Assembly (NCBI RefSeq): GCF_022179545.1
Contig: NZ_AP025518.1
Coordinates: 5,518,001 to 5,582,000, forward strand
DNA from: Mycolicibacterium fortuitum subsp. fortuitum
GTDB taxonomy: Bacteria; Actinomycetota; Actinomycetes; Mycobacteriales; Mycobacteriaceae
Direction of reading: 5' to 3'
DNA: 64,000 bases
The notes beneath the pieces are model-generated. The model was not told the origin of the DNA. It saw only the letters and a program-made list of their open reading frames with translations, and searched no databases. The position numbers and the translations under genes are program-made. Shown here piece by piece: positions 54,624-63,788 of this stretch (positions within the stretch are counted from its first letter, which is position 1; each line of letters starts with the position of its first letter).

Positions 54624-55874
54624 TCAGTGGCTGACCGGGCACTTACCGGTGTAGTCGACCGGCCAATGCTTAATACCATTGAGCCATCCGGACTTCAGCC
54701 GCTCGGGTTCTCCGACGGGCTTGAGGTCGGGCATGTGATCGGCCACGGCGTTGAAGATCAGGTTGATCGTCAGGCGGGCCAGGTTGGCGCCGATGCAGTA
54801 GTGCGCCCCCGTGCCGCCGAAGCCGACGTGCGGGTTGGGATCCCGAAGGATGTTGAACGTGAACGGGTCTTCGAACACCGTCTCGTCGAAGTTGGCCGAG
54901 CGGTAGGACATCACCACACGCTCTCCGGCCTTGATCTTGACACCGGAGATCTCGGTGTCCTCGCTGGCGGTGCGCTGGAAGGCCGACACGGGGGTGGCCC
55001 AGCGGATGATCTCGTCGACCGCGGTCTTGGGCCGCTCCTTCTTGAACAGCTCCCACTGCTCGGGATGCTGCGAGAACGCGATCATGCCGTGGGTGATCGA
55101 GTTACGGCTGGTCTCGTTACCGGCCACGGCCAGCATGATCACGAAGAAGCCGAACTCGTCGTCGCTGAGCTTCTCGCCGTCGATGTCGGCCTGGATCAGC
55201 TTGGTGACGATGTCGTCGGTCGGGTTCTTGCCGCGCTCTTCGGCCATCTTCATGGCGTAGGAGATGAGCTCGAACGAGGACATGGCCGGGTCCACGTCGG
55301 CGTACTCGGGATCGTCACCGGCGGTCATCTCGTTGGACCAGCGGAACAGCTTGTCGCGATCGTCCTGGGGCACGCCGAGCAGTTCGGCGATGGCCTGCAG
55401 CGGCAGCTCGCAGGAGACCTGCTCGACGAAGTCGCCGGTGGTCGAGGCCGCGGCGTTCTTGGCGATCTGCTGTGCGCGCGAGTTCAACTCGTCCTCGAGC
55501 CGCGACAGGGCGCGCGGGGTGAAACCGCGGGAGATGATCTTGCGCAGGCGGGTGTGGTGCGGTGCGTCCATGTTGAGCAGAACGGCGCGCTGCAAGTCGA
55601 CGGCCTCGCGGGTCATCTCCTGCGGCCAGACCGGGATCGCGCCGTTCATCGAGCTGGAGAACACGTCGCTGCGCAGTGAGACGTCCTTGACGTCCTCGTG
55701 GCGGGTGACCAGCCAGTAGCCCTTGTCGCCGAAGCCACCGGTGCCGCCCGGCACGTCGACCCAGCGAACCGGCTCGGCCTTACGGAGCTCGGCGAGTTCC
55801 TTGACCGGCAGGCCCTTGAGGTTCAGCTCGGAATCGAGGAAGTCGAAATCCTTGGGGATGTTGGGGCAGCCCAT
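54624..55874 (-). CDS. cyp125: steroid C26-monooxygenase Cyp125
   Basis: 416 residues of the P450 family. The heme-thiolate loop is FGGTGAHYCIGANLAR (F-x2-G-x3-C-x-G form), the oxygen-activating I helix AVAGNETSRNSITHG, and the E-x-x-R helix lies in VDEIIRWATPV. It hydroxylates and further oxidises C26 of cholesterol or cholest-4-en-3-one, the first step of side-chain removal. The ATG at 55874 follows AGGAG by eight bases; the longer frame lacks similarity. First gene of the igr unit, with a KstR box 144 bases upstream. Confidence 0.95.
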   Translation of the reverse strand: MGCPNIPKDFDFLDSELNLKGLPVKELAELRKAEPVRWVDVPGGTGGFGDKGYWLVTRHEDVKDVSLRSDVFSSSMNGAIPVWPQEMTREAVDLQRAVLLNMDAPHHTRLRKIISRGFTPRALSRLEDELNSRAQQIAKNAAASTTGDFVEQVSCELPLQAIAELLGVPQDDRDKLFRWSNEMTAGDDPEYADVDPAMSSFELISYAMKMAEERGKNPTDDIVTKLIQADIDGEKLSDDEFGFFVIMLAVAGNETSRNSITHGMIAFSQHPEQWELFKKERPKTAVDEIIRWATPVSAFQRTASEDTEISGVKIKAGERVVMSYRSANFDETVFEDPFTFNILRDPNPHVGFGGTGAHYCIGANLARLTINLIFNAVADHMPDLKPVGEPERLKSGWLNGIKHWPVDYTGKCPVSH

Positions 55875-56017
55875 GTGTCTAACTCCTAGTGTCTGTAGCA
55901 AGCCGTGCGCGTAGCCAGCAATGCTTGAAACAACGTGGTCTAGTACCAATTGAGACCATTGAAACACGGCTTGACCGCAGATCAAAGGCAGTGATACATC
56001 CGCGCTTGTCAGAGTAA

Positions 56018-56031
56018 TGAAACGTGTTCTA
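56018..56031. promoter_or_regulatory. KstR operator TGAAACGTGTTCTA
   Basis: The 14 bases match the known KstR consensus TnnAACnnGTTnnA at every fixed position. The box lies between the divergent cyp125 and fadA5, ten bases before the fadA5 ATG, so KstR bound here can repress both. KstR releases DNA when cholestenoate-type CoA esters are present. Confidence 0.93.
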
Positions 56032-56032
56032 G

Positions 56033-57192
<1,160 letters not shown>

Positions 57193-57193
<1 letters not shown>

Positions 57194-57567
57194 TGGCTTT
57201 CAGCGAAGCCGAGCGCATCGCCGCCGCACAGGCCTACATTGATGCGCTCGTCTCCCATCAAGCGGATGCAGTTCCGTTCACGCCGGACTGCATCCGCATC
57301 GAGATGGGGCTGAAGACGGGACGCTCCGGAGATCACCTGCGTCGCAGCCTGAATCGCGGACCGCAGTTCAAGTTGATCGAGAAGACGACGACGCCGGAGT
57401 TCTCCGTCGACGGCGACAACATCCGCGCCAAGTTCGACGTCCTGACCAAGCCGCGGCTGTTCGGATGGCGGGTCTGCTCGCACGTCGACGAGACCTTCCT
57501 GATCCCCGCGTCGGACGGCAAGATCCACCACATCCGCGCCTCCCTCAGCCCATTCCTCAGCCGCTAA
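57193..57567 (+). CDS. conserved protein of unknown function between fadA5 and ddn
   Basis: 124 residues starting at ATG 57193, sharing one base with the fadA5 stop. The sequence resembles an NTF2/SnoaL-like or DUF8021-type fold: ERIAAAQAYIDALVSHQADA forms the first helix and HVDETFLIPASDGKIHHIRA the last strands. No catalytic residues can be assigned. Coupling to fadA5 implies KstR control and a role in steroid breakdown, which is inference. I do not recall this gene between fadA5 and ddn in M. tuberculosis, where the two are adjacent. Confidence 0.75.
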
Positions 57568-57577
57568 GGTCCACCGC

Positions 57578-58057
57578 ATGGCCAACACCCCTCGCCCACT
57601 GAGCCCCAAACAGGTCGAACGGCTCAACGCGAAATCGACCGGCACCGCCATCAAGTGGATGTCGCGTGCCCAGACCTGGATCTTCAAGAAGACCGGTGGG
57701 CGGATCGGTGACAAATTCCTGCGTGGAGCCGAGGTGGGCATCTTGACCACCATCGGACGCAAGTCAGGCGAGGAGCGGGACAGCCCGCTGTTGTTCCTCC
57801 AGGAGGGCAAGCGCATCGTGCTGGTCGCGTCGCAGGGCGGCCGGGCCACCAATCCGATGTGGTATCTGAACCTGGTCGCCAATCCCCGGGTGAAGTTCCA
57901 GACGAAGCGCGAGACGTTGGAGCTCGTCGCACGCGACGCGACCGACGCCGAGCGCGACGTGTACTGGCCCAAGCTCGACGCCATGTATGCCGATTTCGCC
58001 AACTACCGCTCCTACACGGACCGCAAGATCCCGATCGTGATCTGCGACCCGGCCTGA
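57578..58057 (+). CDS. ddn: deazaflavin (F420)-dependent nitroreductase-like protein
   Basis: 159 residues, like Rv3547 Ddn. A split-barrel fold with the F420-contacting strings ILTTIGRKSGEERDSPLLFL, VLVASQGGRATNPMWYLNL and ARDATDAERDVYWPKL. Ddn enzymes use reduced F420, for example to reduce menaquinone, and in M. tuberculosis activate pretomanid. N-terminal PRPLSPKQVERLNAKSTGTA is longer than in Ddn and may touch the membrane. ATG at 57578 lies 10 bases behind the previous stop. A strong terminator follows at 58073. Confidence 0.9.
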   Translation: MANTPRPLSPKQVERLNAKSTGTAIKWMSRAQTWIFKKTGGRIGDKFLRGAEVGILTTIGRKSGEERDSPLLFLQEGKRIVLVASQGGRATNPMWYLNLVANPRVKFQTKRETLELVARDATDAERDVYWPKLDAMYADFANYRSYTDRKIPIVICDPA

Positions 58058-58072
58058 CCACCGAAAACATGC

Positions 58073-58103
58073 AGCGCCCCCGGACTTGTCCGGGGGCGCT
58101 TTC
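58073..58103 (+). terminator. intrinsic terminator after ddn
   Basis: AGCGCCCCCGGA, a CTTG loop and TCCGGGGGCGCT form a perfect 12-base stem, followed by TTC. It ends the fadA5-unknown-ddn transcript and separates it from the phosphatase genes. Confidence 0.9.
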
Positions 58104-58254
58104 TGTTCATCAGGTGTCCTGCAGCCGACTAATTACGCAACTCTGAGTAGCAGAATTGACGAGTGAACAGAATTTTGATTATGTTCTGTGAGCCCGCACA
58201 CAGTGAACGGCAAGTGAGCGGTAGCCCACATTTTCGTGAACCGATGGAGACCCT

Positions 58255-59703
58255 ATGCAACGACCCACTCGACGCCGGGCTGCCGGTGCCGCCGCCACCA
58301 CCCTGACCGCATGTTCACTGTTCGCGGCGGCCACGCTGCCCGCCGCGGCGATGACGGTGACGTTCATCCGGCACGCGGAGTCCCAAGGCAACGCTTCCGG
58401 ATACATCGACACCAGTACGCCCGGCCCGCACCTGACCAATGACCAGGTGAACCAGAACGGCGGTCCGAACGGTCAGCAGCAGGCGATCGACTGGGCGAAC
58501 ACCCAATGCCCTACCGCCGAGTGCACCAAGTACGACGCGCTGTACGCCTCGACCATGATTCGCACCCAGGAGACCGCCGCGCCGTTCGCCGCCAAGCGCG
58601 GTCTGCCCGTCACGGTCCTGGGTACGTTCGATCCGGACAACCCACAGCGGAACTCCGGCGTGCAGGAGATCAGCGCCGGCATCTTCGAGGGCCTGCCCGA
58701 AAGCGAAGGCATCGGCCGCATCGGCTACATCCTGGCCCCGCTGGCCTGGACCATGGGCCTGCAGTTCGTCCCCATCCCCGGCGGGGAGAACGGTCTCGAG
58801 TTCAACGAGCGCGTGACGAACGCCCTCGAGGACGTTGAGTCGGACACCACCGACACCAACGGTGACGGGGAGATCGACGCGGCGGTGTTCTCGCACGGCG
58901 CCACGATCATGATGTGGACGATGATGAACGTCGACAACCCGAACCTGTTGCTGATCGTGCAGCATCCGCTGAACAACACCGACACCGTGGTCGTCGAGAA
59001 GAACGACGACGGCAGCTGGACCCTCAAGGAATGGGCCGGCCAGGAGGTCGGCCCCGCGAACTACCCGACGCAGATGTTCGTCAACGTGCGTGACCTGATC
59101 GTGGCTCCGCAGAAGGCGATCTACAACATGCGCATTCCTGTTCTCTCGCTGGATGCGCAGGGCATCGTGACCACCGGCGCGCAGGGCATCCAGGACGTCG
59201 CCGAGGCGGGAGTCAAGTTCGTCAAGGACTCGGTGACCGACACGGTCAACGCGATCACCGGCATCCCCGGCTCACTGGGCCAGTCCACGTCGCAGGTGTC
59301 GAAGCTCAGCACCCCGAAGGCTGTCACCGAAACCGCCGCCCCTTCGATCGAGGCCACCACCGCAGACACCAAGGCCGCAGTCGAGACCGTCAGCGAGAAC
59401 GCCCAATCGGTCCTCGAGAAGACCACCGAGCCGATCAAGGCCAAGATCGCCTCGGCCCGCACCGCCAACGGCGCCACCAAGCTGGCCGACGGCAACAAGG
59501 CGGAACCGGGCAAACCCGCCGCCGCGGTCCGCGACCGCGTCAACCGGGCCGCCGGCGATGTCCGCAGCGGCATCGAATCATCGGCCCAGCAGGCGCGTGA
59601 CGCGGTGAAGAAGCTGACCGGAGCGGACAAGTCCGCAAAGGCCGAGAAATCCGACAGCACGGCCAAGCCCAAGGCCAAGACCAAGACGAAGGACGCCGCC
59701 TGA
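58255..59703 (+). CDS. secreted histidine phosphatase-family protein 1
   Basis: 482 residues. A signal peptide (about 1-32: RRRAAGAAATTLTACSLFAA then TLPAAA) precedes the phosphoglycerate mutase/histidine phosphatase domain with FIRHAESQGNASGY, the catalytic RHG-type motif (here RHA), STMIRTQETAAPFA, EISAGIFEGLPES and FSHGATIMMWTMM (second histidine). From about 300 on, a Thr/Ala/Lys-rich tail ends in DGNKAEPGKP and ARDAVKKLTGADKSAKAEK. ATG at 58255 follows GGAG by eight bases. First of three tandem copies, with two inserted segments (NQNGGPNGQQQ; ESDTTDTNGDGEID) that the others lack. Confidence 0.88.
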   Translation: MQRPTRRRAAGAAATTLTACSLFAAATLPAAAMTVTFIRHAESQGNASGYIDTSTPGPHLTNDQVNQNGGPNGQQQAIDWANTQCPTAECTKYDALYASTMIRTQETAAPFAAKRGLPVTVLGTFDPDNPQRNSGVQEISAGIFEGLPESEGIGRIGYILAPLAWTMGLQFVPIPGGENGLEFNERVTNALEDVESDTTDTNGDGEIDAAVFSHGATIMMWTMMNVDNPNLLLIVQHPLNNTDTVVVEKNDDGSWTLKEWAGQEVGPANYPTQMFVNVRDLIVAPQKAIYNMRIPVLSLDAQGIVTTGAQGIQDVAEAGVKFVKDSVTDTVNAITGIPGSLGQSTSQVSKLSTPKAVTETAAPSIEATTADTKAAVETVSENAQSVLEKTTEPIKAKIASARTANGATKLADGNKAEPGKPAAAVRDRVNRAAGDVRSGIESSAQQARDAVKKLTGADKSAKAEKSDSTAKPKAKTKTKDAA

Positions 59704-59738
59704 AATAGGCTGCATTTCAACGTAATACAAACCGGTCG

Positions 59739-59790
59739 GTCCCTCTCCTCACCCGAGGAGAGGGACTGAGCCGAATCCGCCGCAAGGCGG
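59739..59790 (+). terminator. two hairpins between phosphatase genes 1 and 2
   Basis: GTCCCTCTCCTC, ACCC, GAGGAGAGGGAC gives a 12-base perfect stem (59739-59766). A second hairpin CCGCC-GCAA-GGCGG follows at 59777-59790. Neither is followed by a T-run, so this is a weak or non-canonical terminator, common in mycobacteria. Gene 2 must then have its own promoter in 59791-59941. Confidence 0.6.
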
Positions 59791-59941
59791 TAGCAGAATC
59801 AGAACGTTTGTCAAATATCTTCCCGCACAATGGGATAACGGCTCGTTCTCACAGCAGATGGTCAGACAATTCATCTGGCCGGCCAGCGAACCGTCACCGG
59901 CAGGTCACGTGAAATCCACTCAGCCACAACGGAGGAACCAC

Positions 59942-61360
59942 ATGAACCGCCGCAGAGGTGCACGGTATCGAAAACTCCTGGGGAGTGTCGCCTTGGCATT
60001 CCTCGCCTTCTTCCTGGCCATGCCCGTCGCTCACGCCGCCGAGGTCATGCGTGTGACGTTCGTGCGTCACGCACAGTCCGAGGGCAACGCCTCCGGCCTG
60101 ATCGACACCAAGACACCGGGTCCGGTGCTCACTCCCCTGGGCCAGCAGCAGGCCCAGGCCGTGGCCGACAAACTGGGTGACAACAACTACGACGCCATCT
60201 ATGCCTCGACGATGGTCCGCACTCAGTTGACCGCCGCACCGATGTCGCAGCGCCTGGGCCTCCCGATCCAGGTGCTGCCCGGCCTCCAGGAGATCGAGGC
60301 CGGCGTCTTCGAGGGCACGCCGGAGGCGAACGCCGCCAGCGGATACGGCCTGTATCCGATCGCTTGGGCGCTGCCGGGCGCCATCCCGCAGATCCCGTTC
60401 GACAAGAGCACGTACATGCCGGGCACCAACCTCAACGGCTACGTGTTCGACGAACGGGTCAGAGGCGCGTTGCAGACCATGTACGACAACGGCGATCGCA
60501 ACGCCGTGGTGTTCTCACACGGCGGGACCATCATGTTCTGGACGTTGATGAACGTCAACAACCTCACCATGATGGAGAAGCTCCAACTGCTCCAGACAGC
60601 TCAGTTGAACAACACCGATTACGTCGTGATCGAGGGCAACAACGAGGACGGCTGGACGCTGGTGAACTGGAACGGCAAGCAGTTCAGCCCGGAACCAACC
60701 TTCGAGCACGAGGTGAAACTCCAGTTCCGCACGTTGTCCCGTCAACTGACCGCCGCCGCCGAGCAGGTCAAGGAGGCCTTCAAGACCGGCGACTTCGTGA
60801 CGATCGCGACGGCGATCAACCGTAGCGTGGCCGACGCATCCTTCTCGGTCACCAAGTTCAGCCGGGCGATCAACGCGGAGATCATCAAGCGGACCACCAA
60901 GGTGATCCCGACCAGCACCGGGGATCTGCAGGACAAGGTGTCCACCGAGGTCGAGAACATCAAGACCTCGCTCAACCTGACCAAGGAGAGCATCGAGCAG
61001 AAGGCCGCCTCCGCCCCGGAGTCCTCTGCCCCGGAGTCCGCCTCGGCCACAACCAAACTGGCCGACAAAGAAGTCGCCGACAGCGGCGTGAAGTCGAAGC
61101 TCAAGACCGACGGCATCGTCAAGCCCCGCGGTGCGACCGACCTGTCCGACGGCAACAAGGCGCTGCCGGGCGTCACGAAGTCGCTCAGCCGTACCGGCGA
61201 GAAGGTTCAGACCGCCGTCAACGAAGCGCACGACCGGGTGTCATCGTCGATCAAGAAGTTCGGCGACGCGGTCAAGAAGGCAACCGGCCAGCCCAGCAAG
61301 GCAGCCGGCGACAACGACGGCGCCGGCAGCGACACCGCCGCCAAGAAGGACGCCGCCTGA
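59942..61360 (+). CDS. secreted histidine phosphatase-family protein 2
   Basis: 472 residues starting at ATG 59942, which has GGAGG eight bases upstream. Signal peptide with a basic start (MNRRRGARYRKLLGS) and VALAFLAFFLAMPVAHAAEV. Catalytic FVRHAQSEGNASGLIDTKTP, STMVRTQLTAAPMS, EIEAGVFEGTPEA, and VFSHGGTIMFWTLM. The C-terminal third has helical pieces (EQVKEAFKTGDFVTIATAIN), then ATDLSDGNKALPGVTKSLSR and SSSIKKFGDAVKKATGQ, a Lys/Ala-rich tail also found in copies 1 and 3. Secreted or surface-held phosphatase; substrate unknown. Confidence 0.9.
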   Translation: MNRRRGARYRKLLGSVALAFLAFFLAMPVAHAAEVMRVTFVRHAQSEGNASGLIDTKTPGPVLTPLGQQQAQAVADKLGDNNYDAIYASTMVRTQLTAAPMSQRLGLPIQVLPGLQEIEAGVFEGTPEANAASGYGLYPIAWALPGAIPQIPFDKSTYMPGTNLNGYVFDERVRGALQTMYDNGDRNAVVFSHGGTIMFWTLMNVNNLTMMEKLQLLQTAQLNNTDYVVIEGNNEDGWTLVNWNGKQFSPEPTFEHEVKLQFRTLSRQLTAAAEQVKEAFKTGDFVTIATAINRSVADASFSVTKFSRAINAEIIKRTTKVIPTSTGDLQDKVSTEVENIKTSLNLTKESIEQKAASAPESSAPESASATTKLADKEVADSGVKSKLKTDGIVKPRGATDLSDGNKALPGVTKSLSRTGEKVQTAVNEAHDRVSSSIKKFGDAVKKATGQPSKAAGDNDGAGSDTAAKKDAA

Positions 61361-61377
61361 CCGATCGGCATTTCTAC

Positions 61378-61412
61378 AGGCGCCCCAGATCAATTGATCT
61401 GGGGCGCCTTTT
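61378..61412 (+). terminator. intrinsic terminator after phosphatase gene 2
   Basis: AGGCGCCCCAGATCAA and its complement TTGATCTGGGGCGCCT form a continuous 32-base palindrome (61378-61409), with TTTTC reading through its end. A strong Rho-independent terminator, active on the plus strand. Confidence 0.9.
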
Positions 61413-61534
61413 CATTCGCATCGGCAATGGCAACAACCGGTCCCAAACATCGAGACAACTGCACAATTCCGAACAATTCGGCCATACGTTCATCTCGCTC
61501 CACCTGTAACCATTGATTGGAGGAACGTAGCAAG

Positions 61535-62761
61535 ATGAGTTATCTCAGACGCTCGGGTATCCGAGCGACGATTACCGGCATCGGATTGATGCTACTGGCA
61601 TTTCTCCTGGCCATCCCTGCTGCGCACGCCGCGGAAGTCATGCGCATCACGTTCATCCGCCACGGAGAATCAACAGCGAATGCTGCGAACGTGGCCGATT
61701 CTTCGGTCCCAGGGCCGGTGCTCACCGAGAAAGGTCAGCAACAGGCGCGCGACATCGTCAAAGTGCTGGGCGACAACAACTATGACGCGATCTATGCCTC
61801 GACGATGGTCCGTACCCAACTGACCGCCGCCCCGATGGCCCAGTACTTGGGCCTACCCATCCAGGTCGTTCCCGGCCTACAGGAAATAGAGGCCGGCATT
61901 TATGAAGGAACGCCCGAATCCGATGCCGTCAAGGGCTACCTTCAGGCACCTCTGAAATGGTTGCAGGGGGACCTGGACGCACGAATCCCAGGCTCGATCA
62001 ACGGCCGGGAATTCGACGCCCGCATGGACGGCGCAATTCAGACGATGTATGACAATGGAGACCGTAACGTAGCCGCATTCTCGCATGGCGGTGCGATCAT
62101 GTTCTGGGTTTTCTTGAATGCCGAAAATGCGGACCCCATGTGGCTGATGACCAATCCACTGAGAAATACCGGTTACGTGGTGGTCGAGGGCAATCCCGAG
62201 GACGGCTGGCGCGTCGTCAACTGGAACGGGACCGAGATCGGCCCTGAAACTCCGTTCCGGGTCGAGGCGTTCCGGCAACTGCGCACGCTGTCGAGACAGC
62301 TGCAGCAGGCGGCAGATGGCGTGGTGCAATCCTTCGAAACCCGCGATCCGGCGGCTATCGCCACCGCGATCAACCGCGGACTGGCCGACGCCGGCTTCTC
62401 CGTGACCAAGTTCAACCGCGCGATCACCGCGGACATCGTCAAACGCATCGACAAGGCGATTCCGAAGAAGGAGGATGCGGCAACCGATGATGTTCAGGCA
62501 CCCGAACCGGCTGTCACCCAGGTGCAGTCGGAGCTCAAGGCGCGTTCTGCGGCAACGGATCTCAGCGATGGAAACAAGGCTGTGCCCGGTGCGGCGAAGG
62601 CACTGAAGCGCTCGGGCGACAAGGCGAAGCCCTCAGTCGCGGACGCTCGAGAGCGGGTCAAGTCCTCGATGGAGAAGGCCGGAGACGCAGTCCGAAAGGC
62701 CGTCGCCAAGGCGTCACATGCCGATTCCGGCAACAAGCGCAAGGTCAAATCAGAAGGCTGA
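61535..62761 (+). CDS. secreted histidine phosphatase-family protein 3
   Basis: 408 residues from ATG 61535; the TTG at 61517 overlaps the ribosome site GGAGG and is rejected. Signal peptide TGIGLMLLAFLLAIPAAHAA, then FIRHGESTANAANVADSS with the true RHG form, STMVRTQLTAAPMAQ, EIEAGIYEGTPES, and AFSHGGAIMFWVFL. Tail: ATDLSDGNKAVPGAAKALKR, then SSMEKAGDAVRKAVAKASHA and a very basic end (NKRKVKSEG). The first half has clearly lower GC and more A/T-ending codons than its neighbours, suggesting a separate history from copies 1 and 2. Last of the tandem set. Confidence 0.9.
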   Translation: MSYLRRSGIRATITGIGLMLLAFLLAIPAAHAAEVMRITFIRHGESTANAANVADSSVPGPVLTEKGQQQARDIVKVLGDNNYDAIYASTMVRTQLTAAPMAQYLGLPIQVVPGLQEIEAGIYEGTPESDAVKGYLQAPLKWLQGDLDARIPGSINGREFDARMDGAIQTMYDNGDRNVAAFSHGGAIMFWVFLNAENADPMWLMTNPLRNTGYVVVEGNPEDGWRVVNWNGTEIGPETPFRVEAFRQLRTLSRQLQQAADGVVQSFETRDPAAIATAINRGLADAGFSVTKFNRAITADIVKRIDKAIPKKEDAATDDVQAPEPAVTQVQSELKARSAATDLSDGNKAVPGAAKALKRSGDKAKPSVADARERVKSSMEKAGDAVRKAVAKASHADSGNKRKVKSEG

Positions 62762-62789
62762 CAAAGAACCGAGTCTGCTACTAACGCAG

Positions 62790-62845
62790 CGAGTGTGCGC
62801 TCAGATCGAGAATCCGCTGGATTTCACGATCTGAGCGCACACTCG
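62790..62845. terminator. long inverted repeat between convergent genes
   Basis: CGAGTGTGCGCTCAGATCG (62790-62808) and its exact complement (62827-62845) flank an 18-base loop. The plus strand continues GCGAAAAAGG. It lies between the stops of phosphatase gene 3 and the convergent SDR gene and probably ends both transcripts. Confidence 0.7.
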
Positions 62846-62861
62846 GCGAAAAAGGCGAAAC

Positions 62862-63767
62862 TCAGGCGCCGTAGACCGGCACCGCGGGACGAGCCTGGGC
62901 CAGCAGGTCCTTGACGACCGGGCCCAGCTCAGCCGGATCCCACTTCGCGCCCTTGTCGATCTGAGGTCCGTGCGCCCAGCCCTCGGCGATGCGGATCTTG
63001 CCGCCCTCGAGCTCGAACATCTTGCCGGTGACGTCCTTCGACTCGACGCTGCCCAGCCACACCACCAGCGGGGAGATGTTCTCGGCGGCCATGGCGTCGA
63101 AGGCCTGGTCCTGGGTGGCCATCATGTCGGCGAACACGGTCTCGGTCATCCGGGTCCGGGCCGAGGGCGCGATGGCGTTGGCGGTGACGCCGTAGCGGCC
63201 CATCTCGGCCGCGGCCACCAGGGTCAGCGCGGCGATGCCGGCCTTGGAGGCGCTGTAGGTGGCCTGACCGACGCTGCCCTGCAGGCCGGCGCCGGAGCTG
63301 GTGTTGATGATTCGCGCGTCAACGGTTTCGCCGGCCTTGGACTTGGCCCGCCAGTAGGCGGCGGCGTGCTTCATGGTGGCGAAGTGCCCCTTGAGATGCA
63401 CGGCGGTGACGGCGTCGAACTCTTCTTCGGTGGCGTTGGCGAACATGCGGTCACGCACGATGCCGGCGTTGTTGACCAGCACGTCCAGGGTGCCAAAGGT
63501 GTCGACCGCCTGCTGGATCAGCGCCTCGGCCTGGCCCCAGTCGGCGACGTTGGAACCGTTGGCGACGGCTTCGCCTCCGGCGGCGACGATCTCGTCGACC
63601 ACGTTCTGCGCTGCACTGCCGCCACCGGCCGGCGAACCATCCAGGCCGACCCCGATGTCGTTGACCACGACGCGGGCCCCTTCCGCGGCGAACGCGAGCG
63701 CGTGCTCACGTCCGATGCCGCCACCGGCGCCCGTCACGATGACCACGCGGCCGTCGAGCAATCCCAT
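62862..63767 (-). CDS. short-chain dehydrogenase, Rv3548c-like
   Basis: 301 residues. The N-terminus DGRVVIVTGAGGGIGREHAL with ARVVVNDIGVGLDGSPAGGG is the pattern of the SDR part of multifunctional 17beta-hydroxysteroid dehydrogenase type 4 proteins (VNDLG insertion). NNAGIVRDRMF, NTSSGAGLQGSVGQ and YSASKAG supply the Asn, Ser, Tyr and Lys of the active site. It probably acts on a 3-hydroxyacyl-CoA or steroid hydroxyl group with NAD. The ATG at 63767 is followed upstream by 21 bases and another SDR gene, matching the Rv3549c-Rv3548c order, which is part of the steroid region in mycobacteria. Confidence 0.92.
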   Translation of the reverse strand: MGLLDGRVVIVTGAGGGIGREHALAFAAEGARVVVNDIGVGLDGSPAGGGSAAQNVVDEIVAAGGEAVANGSNVADWGQAEALIQQAVDTFGTLDVLVNNAGIVRDRMFANATEEEFDAVTAVHLKGHFATMKHAAAYWRAKSKAGETVDARIINTSSGAGLQGSVGQATYSASKAGIAALTLVAAAEMGRYGVTANAIAPSARTRMTETVFADMMATQDQAFDAMAAENISPLVVWLGSVESKDVTGKMFELEGGKIRIAEGWAHGPQIDKGAKWDPAELGPVVKDLLAQARPAVPVYGA

Positions 63768-63788
63768 AGCTGTGTCTCCTTTTCCGAA

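Noticed and set aside
55925..55965. second possible KstR half-sites in the cyp125 leader (AACGTGG, TTGAGACC)
   Set aside because: No AACnnGTT core with the right spacing is present; only the box at 56018-56031 fits.
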